DNA of 7,451 nucleotides from the NCBI GenBank assembly GCA_039715165.1, contig JBDLHX010000109.1, forward strand, positions 1-7,451, given 5' to 3'. Below, one piece after another: positions 1-5,126 of the stretch. Source of the DNA: JAHEEL01 sp039715165. Its GTDB lineage: Bacteria > Actinomycetota > Acidimicrobiia > Spongiisociales > UBA5794. Position numbers and translations under genes: made by a program. Position 1 is the stretch's first letter; each line of letters opens with the position of its first letter. Under the pieces are notes generated by a model that worked only from the letters and a program-made list of their open reading frames with translations, was not told where the DNA came from and did not search any database.

Positions 1-64
1 CCTTCGTCGCTGCCACCCTCCCCTGAGGGGAGGGAAGATGAGGCTCCCCCTGAGGGGGAGGAAG
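1..64. repeat. Left palindromic repeat module, inverted relative to the copy at 461-515
   Basis: This stretch holds two GC-rich palindromes. The first has 9-base arms at 16-24 and 26-34 (ccctcccct / aggggaggg). The second has 8-base arms at 44-51 and 53-60 (ctccccct / agggggag). The outer end (1-12, ccttcgtcgctg) is the exact reverse complement of 504-515, and the rest aligns imperfectly with 461-503 in inverted orientation, including the order of the two palindromic units. The two modules flank the DUF559 gene. The hairpins lie just downstream of that gene's stop on the - strand, but no T-run follows, so they are not a canonical intrinsic terminator. The module may continue left of the window. 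Confidence 0.7.
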
Positions 65-68
65 CGGA

Positions 69-413
69 CTACTCAGTGACGGCGAGGTAGATCGCTTCGA
101 GGACGTCGTCCGTCTCGTTGAGAACCTCGTCATTCCAGAAGCGCATGATGCGGAAGCCCTGCGATCGCAGCCATGCGTCGCGTACGCGGTCGTGCTCAGA
201 GTCGAGATGCTGTCCGCCGTCGAGCTCGACGATGAGTCGGTGCCGGTAGCAGACGAAGTCGACGACGTATCGGCCGATGGGTTCCTGTCGACGGAACTTG
301 GCGGGGATGTCGTGCCGTATGTGGTACCAGAGCAGCGCTTCGGCCTCGGTGAGCTTCGTGCGGAGCTCTTTCGCGCTGCGCTCGGCAAACGGATGACGTG
401 GAAACCGTGGCAT
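69..413 (-). CDS. DUF559 family protein, Vsr-like PD-(D/E)XK endonuclease fold
   Basis: A 114-residue protein of the DUF559 family, which is related in fold to the very-short-patch-repair (Vsr) endonuclease. The sequence shows the usual core. A helical N-terminus contains LTEAEALLW (residues 21-29). It is followed by KFRRQEPIGRYVVDF, with candidate metal-binding D52, then the strand IVELDGGQH with E63, D65 and H69. A final GFRIMRFWNDEV segment (residues 86-97) has the conserved Arg/Trp pattern. Length is normal for the family and the frame is intact. The ATG at 411-413 was chosen because it gives a family-length protein; no strong Shine-Dalgarno precedes it. The gene stands alone, divergent from the ATP synthase operon and bracketed by inverted palindromic modules, so no partner methylase or helicase is visible. 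The biological role of DUF559 proteins is not settled; nuclease activity is inferred from the fold. Family assignment is firm, function is not. Confidence 0.88.
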   Translation of the reverse strand: MPRFPRHPFAERSAKELRTKLTEAEALLWYHIRHDIPAKFRRQEPIGRYVVDFVCYRHRLIVELDGGQHLDSEHDRVRDAWLRSQGFRIMRFWNDEVLNETDDVLEAIYLAVTE

Positions 414-419
414 GCGACC

Positions 420-448
420 ACAGTGCAGAGGTGGAGGACGCTGGTCAA
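420..448 (-). promoter_or_regulatory. Possible weak promoter for the DUF559 gene
   Basis: Reading the - strand, TTGACC (complement of 443-448) is followed after 17 bases by CACTGT (complement of 420-425). The -35 matches 5 of 6 bases of TTGACA, but the -10 matches only 2 of 6 of TATAAT. Transcription would begin at or next to the start codon at 413, implying a leaderless message, which fits the absence of a clear ribosome binding site. The evidence is weak and rests on the -35 box and spacing alone. Confidence 0.25.
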
Positions 449-460
449 GACTCCCGATCT

Positions 461-515
461 TTCTCCCCTCAGGATTCTCTTCCTCCCCTTCAGGGGGAGG
501 TGTCAGCGACGAAGG
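461..515. repeat. Right palindromic repeat module, inverted copy of 1-64
   Basis: The outer unit is an imperfect palindrome at 482-500, with arms cctcccc (482-488) and ggggagg (494-500). It is followed by cagcgacgaagg (504-515), identical to the reverse complement of 1-12. The inner unit (463-473, ctcccctcagg) matches the first arm and centre of the left module's second palindrome, but its second arm is missing. Immediately outside, agctgacggagggggt (516-531) may be part of the same element; the corresponding left-hand stretch would fall before the window. The two modules define an approximately 515-base unit around the DUF559 gene. Confidence 0.7.
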
Positions 516-576
516 AGCTGACGGAGGGGGTCAAGCGCTGAAGCTGACGCCACCAGAGGCGCATGGCCCTAGGCGG

Positions 577-606
577 TTGATGTTTCGACGGTGCTCCCTG
601 TACCCT
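577..606 (+). promoter_or_regulatory. Probable sigma70-type promoter of the atp operon
   Basis: TTGATG (577-582) resembles a -35 box with 4 of 6 consensus bases. It is followed after 18 bases by TACCCT (601-606), which fits the relaxed TANNNT -10 typical of GC-rich actinobacteria. Transcription would start near 612-614, leaving a leader of about 30 bases before the ATG at 643 that includes the Shine-Dalgarno at 628-635. It is the best promoter-like pair I found between the repeat module and the first operon gene. Assignment is by eye only. Confidence 0.5.
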
Positions 607-627
607 CGCGAACGGCAAGCGGGACCT

Positions 628-635
628 GGGAGAGA
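628..635 (+). promoter_or_regulatory. Shine-Dalgarno fixing the start of the atpZ-like gene
   Basis: GGGAGAGA lies 7 bases before the ATG at 643. It supports this internal ATG over the longer in-frame ATG at 412, which would place the repeat module and the promoter inside the coding region and add about 77 residues unrelated to AtpZ. Confidence 0.65.
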
Positions 636-642
636 CCAGCAT

Positions 643-894
643 ATGGACGGGGCGAAGCGCCGGGGCATCCCGCCGAAAGAGGCCATTACCGGCGGGTTCT
701 CTCAAGGTTCTGATCTCTTCACCTACATCGTCGCGGGGCTTCTCATCGGCCTCGGCCTTGACTGGCTCACCGGCTGGCGGCCCGTCATGACCATCATCTG
801 GTCCCTGATCGGAATCGCCGTCGGCGTCTATCGCATGTGGCAGTACTCGGCCGTTCTCGAAGACGAGGCCAAGGGGAGAAGCCATGGCGTCTGA
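643..894 (+). CDS. atpZ: AtpZ/AtpI-family small membrane protein (first gene of atp operon)
   Basis: An 83-residue protein with two predicted membrane helices (about residues 24-41 and 47-67). The first carries the glycine-rich GLLIGLGLD motif (residues 32-40), and a proline follows early in the second (P48). This G-x3-G-x3-D then P pattern matches the AtpZ / 'F1Fo ATPase subunit, Ca2+/Mg2+ transporter' family (PF09527 as I remember it). In alkaliphilic Bacillus, AtpZ with AtpI has been linked to Mg2+ uptake supporting ATP synthase; in other species the role is unclear. The N-terminus is basic (KRR) and likely cytoplasmic. The gene overlaps the next by 11 bases, so translation is probably coupled. 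The start is set by the Shine-Dalgarno at 628-635. The family call is good; the function is taken from the family. The symbol follows family usage and some annotators would call it atpI. Confidence 0.75.
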   Translation: MDGAKRRGIPPKEAITGGFSQGSDLFTYIVAGLLIGLGLDWLTGWRPVMTIIWSLIGIAVGVYRMWQYSAVLEDEAKGRSHGV

Positions 895-1330
895 TGTCGA
901 CCCCGCCGTACGTTTCCGCCCCGCTCCCGACGAGCGGCCCATCGAGGCCCTCATCGGCAAGCACATTGCGAAACGCGCCCTCTACGTCGCCCCCGTCCTT
1001 GCACTCATCTTCGGCGTGCTCCAAGGCTGGCCCGGTGTGATCGCGGCGCTCATCGGAACCGCCATCGTCGTCATCAACTTCGTTCTCGGTGGATACATCC
1101 TTGCCTGGGCGGCACGTGTATCCCTGCAGATGTATCATGCCGCCGCCCTGTTCGGATTCTTCATCCGGCTGGGCCTCATCACGGTGTCGATGTTGATCAT
1201 TGCCAACGTCACCGACCTCGATCGGATGGCACTGGGCATCTCGGTAGTGGCGAGCTACCTGGTGTTGCTGACCTGGGAGGCGGCGGCGATCGTCAACGGC
1301 GCGGAAAGGGACTTGGAGTGGAGCAACTGA
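884..1330 (+). CDS. atpI: ATP synthase protein I-like membrane protein (AtpI/UncI)
   Basis: A 148-residue integral membrane protein with four predicted helices (about residues 31-48, 50-76, 85-107 and 114-136), preceded by a charged ~30-residue cytoplasmic N-terminus. A buried arginine, R95 in GFFIRLGLIT, sits inside the third helix, as expected for the ATP-synt_I family. Size, topology and position directly before atpB fit AtpI/UncI, which assists c-ring assembly in some bacteria and is often dispensable. GGGGAG at 873-878 lies 5 bases before the ATG. The start overlaps the upstream gene by 11 bases and the end overlaps atpB by 13 bases. Sequence conservation in this family is low, so the call rests on topology, the helix-3 arginine and context. 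Confidence 0.75.
   Translation: MASDVDPAVRFRPAPDERPIEALIGKHIAKRALYVAPVLALIFGVLQGWPGVIAALIGTAIVVINFVLGGYILAWAARVSLQMYHAAALFGFFIRLGLITVSMLIIANVTDLDRMALGISVVASYLVLLTWEAAAIVNGAERDLEWSN
1303..1311 (+). promoter_or_regulatory. Shine-Dalgarno supporting the GTG start of atpB
   Basis: GGAAAGGGA lies 6 bases before the GTG at 1318, inside the end of the atpI-like gene. The next in-frame ATG falls within the first membrane helix of subunit a, so the GTG is the only start that yields a complete protein. Confidence 0.6.
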
Positions 1331-2136
1331 TCCTGGCCAGCGGAGGCTGCGACCCCGCGAACGACATCATCTGTCGGCCGGACAACGTCATCGAATTGTT
1401 CGAGTTCACCGATTCGCTCTTCACGATCGGTCCGCTGCACTTCACGCGCACCGTGATCCTCATCTTCCTGGCGATGTTCATCGTGATCGGACTGCTCTTC
1501 TTCGGCTTGCGCGGCAAGCGCATGGTCCCATCGAAGTTCGGCGTCACGATCGAGTCGCTCGTCCAGTTCGTTCGCGACGAGATCGCCATCGGCATCATCG
1601 GTCCGGAGGGCATCAAGTACTACCCGTGGCTCCTGTCGCTGTTCATGTTCGTCCTCGTCGGGAACCTCTTCGAGATAACGCCGTTCATCAACTTCCCGAT
1701 CACGTCACGCATGGCGCTCCCGCTGTTCCTGTCGTTGCTGACGTGGGTGATCTTCGTGTTCGTCGGCTTCAAGAAGAACGGCCTCGGCTACATCGGGCCG
1801 CTCATCTGGCCGAAGACCGTCCCAATCGCCCTGCGCCCCCTCGTCGGCCTCATCGAGTTCGTGTCGACGTTCCTGCTGCGGCCGCTCACTCTCGCAGTCC
1901 GACTCTTCGCCAACATGGTCGCCGGTCACCTCATGCTGACGCTGCTGCTCGTCTCGGGATGGGTGTTCCTTTCGAGCGTCGGTGAGATCGGGATCCGGTC
2001 GGTCATCGGCATTCCCTGGTTCGTCTTCGGCCTCGGCATCTTCGTCTTCGAGATCGTCGTCGCGATCCTGCAGGCCTACATCATCACGCTTCTGTCCGCG
2101 GTTTATGTCCAATCGTCTGTGCACCCTGAGCACTGA
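1318..2136 (+). CDS. atpB: F1Fo-ATP synthase subunit a
   Basis: Subunit a (272 residues) provides the two proton half-channels against the c-ring in the plasma membrane. It has a ~40-residue external N-terminus and membrane helices at about residues 44-65, 103-121, 131-150, 175-220 (long hairpin) and 229-265. The essential arginine is R195 in the LAVRLFANMVAGH motif (equivalent to E. coli R210). The second signature, FEIVVAILQAYIITLLSAVYV, begins at F244 and contains Q252. H204 and E245 occupy the sites that are Glu219 and His245 in E. coli, the reciprocal His/Glu arrangement known from mitochondria and many bacteria. Start is GTG, overlapping the previous gene by 13 bases. The N-terminal tail contains two cysteines (C11, C19), which is unusual. 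All key residues are intact. Confidence 0.97.
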   Translation: MEQLILASGGCDPANDIICRPDNVIELFEFTDSLFTIGPLHFTRTVILIFLAMFIVIGLLFFGLRGKRMVPSKFGVTIESLVQFVRDEIAIGIIGPEGIKYYPWLLSLFMFVLVGNLFEITPFINFPITSRMALPLFLSLLTWVIFVFVGFKKNGLGYIGPLIWPKTVPIALRPLVGLIEFVSTFLLRPLTLAVRLFANMVAGHLMLTLLLVSGWVFLSSVGEIGIRSVIGIPWFVFGLGIFVFEIVVAILQAYIITLLSAVYVQSSVHPEH

Positions 2137-2138
2137 GT

Positions 2139-2147
2139 AGGAGGAAA
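2139..2147 (+). promoter_or_regulatory. Strong Shine-Dalgarno before atpE
   Basis: AGGAGGAAA begins three bases after the atpB stop; the core AGGAGG ends 11 bases before the atpE ATG. This near-perfect anti-SD match is among the strongest in the operon. It fits the need for many more copies of c than of the other Fo subunits. Confidence 0.6.
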
Positions 2148-2155
2148 GGCAAACA

Positions 2156-2368
2156 ATGGAAGAGATCAAGAGCGCGATTGCCCTCGTGGGCTACGGCCTC
2201 GGCGCAATCGGCCCCGGCATCGGCATCGGCATCGTGGTGGGGAACGCCATCTCCGCTATGGCCCGTCAGCCGGAAGCCGCCGGCATGGTGAGGACCACGA
2301 TGTTCCTGGGAATCGCTTTCACTGAGGCACTCGCGCTGATCGGCTTCGTGCTGTTCTTCATCGCCTAG
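2156..2368 (+). CDS. atpE: F1Fo-ATP synthase subunit c
   Basis: A 70-residue hairpin proteolipid forming the rotor ring. Helix 1 carries the glycine motif GPGIGIGIVVGN (residues 19-30), the polar loop is ARQPE (36-40), and helix 2 carries the ion-binding carboxylate E57 in FTEALALIGF. Sodium-type rings have Gln at the position of I24 and Ser/Thr after the Glu. Here these are I24 and A58, so proton coupling is predicted. The number of protomers cannot be read reliably from the sequence. A strong AGGAGG precedes it, and its stop codon TAG is embedded in the Shine-Dalgarno of atpF. Length is slightly below the E. coli form (79) and normal for short-N-terminus actinobacterial c subunits. Confidence 0.97.
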   Translation: MEEIKSAIALVGYGLGAIGPGIGIGIVVGNAISAMARQPEAAGMVRTTMFLGIAFTEALALIGFVLFFIA

Positions 2369-2380
2369 GAGGGCCCTGAC

Positions 2381-2959
2381 ATGTTGTCACTACTGACACA
2401 GGCGCTCTTCCTGTTCCAGGAGACGGAGCAAATCTCCCACGAGCCCGAGGAAGAGGTCAGCGGCATCCAACTGCTGCTGCCTCACACCGATGAGTTGGTC
2501 GCGGGGATCCTCGCGTTCGCCATCATCTTCTTCTTCGTGTGGAAGTGGGCGGTGCCTGCCCTGAACAAGACGCTCGAGGCGCGCCAAGCCGCGATCCGTT
2601 CCGAGTTCGAATCTGCCGAGGCTGCGAAGGTCGAGGCCGAGAGCCTGCTCACGGACTACCGCGACCAACTCTCCGGGGCGAAGACCGAAGCCGAGCAGAT
2701 CGTCGAAGAGGCACGGACCGCCGGTGACCAGGTGAAAGCCGACATCGTCGCCCGCGCCGAGACCGAAGCCGACCAGATCAAAGATCGCGCCCAGGACGAG
2801 ATCGCAGGTGAGCGCGACCGCGTCGCCGGTGAACTGCGCCGTCAGGTCGCCGATCTGTCGATCGGAGTCGCAGAGAAGGTCGTCGGAACGAGCCTCGACG
2901 ACGAGGCTCAGCGCGAGCTCATCGACCGCTACATCGATGATCTCGGAGGAGTGCACTAG
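2381..2959 (+). CDS. atpF: F1Fo-ATP synthase subunit b
   Basis: Subunit b (192 residues) is the membrane-anchored peripheral stalk linking a to delta/alpha. A ~37-residue N-terminal part includes a short hydrophobic stretch (residues 3-12) and an acidic linker (HEPEEEV). One membrane helix at about 38-60 (DELVAGILAFAIIFFFVWKW) is followed by the conserved P-x(4-5)-L-E-x-R turn (P59, R68). A long Ala/Glu/Arg-rich coiled coil runs over about 62-160. The C-terminal motif LSIGVAEKVVGTSLDDE (159-175) is the delta-binding end typical of the family. AGGAGGG at 2367-2373, overlapping the atpE stop, serves as its ribosome site with 7-base spacing. Only one b gene is present, so a b2 homodimer is expected. 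There is no b-delta fusion as in mycobacteria. Confidence 0.95.
   Translation: MLSLLTQALFLFQETEQISHEPEEEVSGIQLLLPHTDELVAGILAFAIIFFFVWKWAVPALNKTLEARQAAIRSEFESAEAAKVEAESLLTDYRDQLSGAKTEAEQIVEEARTAGDQVKADIVARAETEADQIKDRAQDEIAGERDRVAGELRRQVADLSIGVAEKVVGTSLDDEAQRELIDRYIDDLGGVH
2945..2950 (+). promoter_or_regulatory. Shine-Dalgarno for atpH, with GTG/ATG start ambiguity
   Basis: GGAGGA lies at the end of atpF, 9 bases before a GTG at 2960 and 12 bases before an adjacent in-frame ATG at 2963. Spacing slightly favours GTG, codon identity favours ATG; the products differ by one residue. Confidence 0.5.
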
Positions 2960-3505
2960 GTGATGGACACCACTGCACAGCCGGAACGCGTCAACGGGTA
3001 CGCGTCGGCGCTCATCGACGTTGCCCGCGCAGAGGGCGATGCCGAGGTATTCGTCGAGACGTTCTACTCGGTGGCGAAGACGATCACGGGGAACCAGGAG
3101 CTGCGGGACACCCTCACCGATCCGCAGATCCCGGTCGACCGCAAACAGGGGATCGTCTCGGACCTCCTCGGCGTTCGCGTCGACGGCGTCGTCGTGGCGT
3201 CGGTCAACTTCCTCGTCGCCGCCGGTCAGGCGAAGCACCTCGATGAGATCGCGTCGCGCCTCGCCGAGCTCGTTGCCGAGGAAGAAGGCAGCGTCGTTGC
3301 CGAGGTCCAGAGCGCCGTTGCGCTCGATGCCGATCAGGTGGCCCGCCTCGAAGCCGCCCTTTCGAAGGCGACGGGGAAGCGTGTGCAGGCGAAGGTCGTG
3401 ACCGACTCGTCCCTCATGGGGGGACTGGTCGCCAAGATCGGAGACACAGTGTTCGACGGCTCGGTGAAGAGCCGCCTCGACGACGTACGAGAGCAATGGG
3501 GATAG
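2960..3505 (+). CDS. atpH: F1Fo-ATP synthase subunit delta (OSCP-like)
   Basis: Delta (181 residues from GTG, 180 from the ATG at 2963) caps the alpha3beta3 head and binds b. The N-terminal helical domain shows VNGYASALIDVARAEG (residues 11-26), the family's YAxAL motif. The C-terminal domain ends with the conserved segment SLMGGLVAKIGDTVFDGSVKSR (about 151-172). Length is standard for a free-standing delta. In Mycobacterium it is fused to a second b and in Streptomyces it is longer, so this organism keeps the ancestral form. It begins directly after the atpF stop codon with no gap and ends 4 bases before atpA. Confidence 0.95.
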   Translation: MMDTTAQPERVNGYASALIDVARAEGDAEVFVETFYSVAKTITGNQELRDTLTDPQIPVDRKQGIVSDLLGVRVDGVVVASVNFLVAAGQAKHLDEIASRLAELVAEEEGSVVAEVQSAVALDADQVARLEAALSKATGKRVQAKVVTDSSLMGGLVAKIGDTVFDGSVKSRLDDVREQWG

Positions 3506-3509
3506 GCAG

Positions 3510-5120
3510 ATGGCTGAACTGACACTGGATCCAGCGGAGGTCACCTCCACACTCCGCAAGAACCTCGAGGGCTGGTCGCCCTCCGTGGAGGCCGAGACGA
3601 TCGGCTACGTCACCTCGATCGGTGACGGCGTCGCGCGCGTCGCCGGCCTCCCCGGGGCGATGGCGTCCGAGCTCCTCGAGTTCCCCGGCGGTCTCACCGG
3701 CGTCGCCCTCAACCTCGACGCCGACTCGATCGGCGCCGTGCTCATGGGCGATTCGTCGCACGTCGAAGAGGGTGACGAGGTTCGTTCAACCGGGCGGGTG
3801 CTCTCCGTCCCGGTCGGTGATGCGATGCTCGGCCGGGTCGTCGACTCGCTCGGCAATCCGATCGACGGCAAGGGCCCGATCAATGCCACCGAGACCCGTC
3901 TCCTCGAGACACAGGCCCCATCAGTCGTCGAGCGCCAGCCGGTGAGCCAACCGCTCCAGACCGGCATCAAGGCCATCGACTCGATGACGCCGATCGGCCG
4001 CGGCCAGCGCCAGCTCATCATCGGTGACCGCCAGACCGGCAAGACCGCCGTTGTCGTCGACACGATCCTGAACCAGAAGGGTCTCGGCGTGAAGTGCATC
4101 TACGTCGCGATCGGCCAGAAGAACTCGACCGTCGCCGAGGTCGTCGATACGCTCGAGCGGGGCGGGGCGATGGAGTACACCGTCGTCGTCAACGCCTCTG
4201 CTGCCGATGCTGCTGCGCTCCAGATGTATGCGCCGTACGCCGGCTCGGCGATCGGCCAGCACTGGATGTACAACGGCGAGCACGCCCTCGTCGTCTTCGA
4301 CGACCTGTCGAAGCAGGCCGTTGCGTACCGGGAGCTGTCGCTTCTGCTGCGCCGCCCGCCCGGCCGCGAGGCCTACCCGGGTGATGTCTTCTACCTGCAC
4401 AGCCGCCTCCTCGAGCGTGCCGCGAAGCTCTCGGACGAGTTCGGCGCGGGCTCGCTGACGGCGCTGCCGATCATCGAGACGAAGGCGAACGACGTCTCCG
4501 CGTACATCCCAACGAACGTGATCTCGATCACCGACGGACAGATCTTCCTGGAGACCGACCTGTTCTTCTCCGGCATCCGTCCGGCGATTAACGCCGGTAT
4601 CTCTGTGTCAAGAGTCGGAGGCGCGGCGCAGGTGAAGGCGATGAAGAAGATCGCCGGTCCGCTGCGCCTCAACCTTGCCCAGTTCCGTGAGCTCGAGGCG
4701 TTCGCCGAGTTCGGGTCCGAGCTCGACGCCACGTCGCTTGCGCAGCTCGAGCGGGGTCGCCGAGTTGTCGAGGTCCTCAAGCAGGGCCAGTTCGATCCGC
4801 TCCCGGTCGCCGATCAGATCGTCGCGATCTTCGCCGTGACCGAGGGATTCATGGACGGCGTCGACGTTTCCGAGGTCCACAGGTTCGAAGCCGGCCTGCG
4901 CGAGTACGTGCGTACCCGCCACGGCCACCTCCTCGAGCAGATCGCTGACTCGGGAGCGATGGACGAGGATGCGATGCGCTCTGCGATCGAGTCGTTCGTT
5001 TCGTCGTGGGAGTCCGACGGTCACACCGATGCCGAGGAGCGGGCAGCCCGCCTCTCGGAGGAAGAGGCGGCCAAGGCGATGCGAGAGGGCCAGCACAGCC
5101 GCCCGGTCGGGGAGGCGTAG
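3510..5120 (+). CDS. atpA: F1Fo-ATP synthase subunit alpha
   Basis: Alpha (536 residues) carries the non-catalytic nucleotide sites of the F1 head. The beta-barrel N-terminal domain spans about 1-95. The P-loop GDRQTGKT is at 172-179 (K178) and the Walker B strand ALVVFDD at 259-265. The conserved stretch SLLLRRPPGREAYPGDVFYL occupies 277-296. The arginine finger reaching into the catalytic site is R368 in SVSRVGG. The helical C-terminal domain is normal up to about residue 502. After this comes a ~34-residue, highly charged tail rich in Glu, Ala and Arg that E. coli alpha (513 aa) lacks. Actinobacterial alphas, notably the mycobacterial 549-aa form, have such tails, and there the tail suppresses ATP hydrolysis. 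Whether this one does so is inference. GGGGA at 3498-3502 is its ribosome site. Confidence 0.98.
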   Translation: MAELTLDPAEVTSTLRKNLEGWSPSVEAETIGYVTSIGDGVARVAGLPGAMASELLEFPGGLTGVALNLDADSIGAVLMGDSSHVEEGDEVRSTGRVLSVPVGDAMLGRVVDSLGNPIDGKGPINATETRLLETQAPSVVERQPVSQPLQTGIKAIDSMTPIGRGQRQLIIGDRQTGKTAVVVDTILNQKGLGVKCIYVAIGQKNSTVAEVVDTLERGGAMEYTVVVNASAADAAALQMYAPYAGSAIGQHWMYNGEHALVVFDDLSKQAVAYRELSLLLRRPPGREAYPGDVFYLHSRLLERAAKLSDEFGAGSLTALPIIETKANDVSAYIPTNVISITDGQIFLETDLFFSGIRPAINAGISVSRVGGAAQVKAMKKIAGPLRLNLAQFRELEAFAEFGSELDATSLAQLERGRRVVEVLKQGQFDPLPVADQIVAIFAVTEGFMDGVDVSEVHRFEAGLREYVRTRHGHLLEQIADSGAMDEDAMRSAIESFVSSWESDGHTDAEERAARLSEEEAAKAMREGQHSRPVGEA

Positions 5121-5126
5121 CCCGCA

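Noticed and set aside
16..60. Palindromes as an intrinsic terminator of the DUF559 gene
   Set aside because: The stems are strong, but no T-run follows on the - strand, and equivalent palindromes occur on the other side of the gene. A repeat-element reading is better supported.
1..515. CRISPR array or restriction-modification locus
   Set aside because: There is only one repeat copy per side, in inverted orientation, with a gene between them. No methylase, specificity subunit or cas gene is visible.
192..521. A 109-codon + strand open frame opposite the DUF559 gene
   Set aside because: It lies antisense to a protein with clear family motifs and runs into the repeat module; no domain is recognisable.
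412..642. Upstream extension of the atpZ-like gene to the ATG at 412
   Set aside because: It would translate the repeat module and the promoter region. The added residues do not resemble AtpZ, and a good Shine-Dalgarno precedes the ATG at 643.
2156..2368. Sodium-coupled ATP synthase
   Set aside because: The c subunit lacks the Gln in helix 1 (I24 instead) and the Ser/Thr after the essential Glu (A58 instead) that define Na+ binding.
2390..3559. A 389-codon open frame on the - strand opposite atpF and atpH
   Set aside because: It is the same antisense shadow effect, low-complexity Leu/Asp/Arg composition, with no ribosome site or domain seen.
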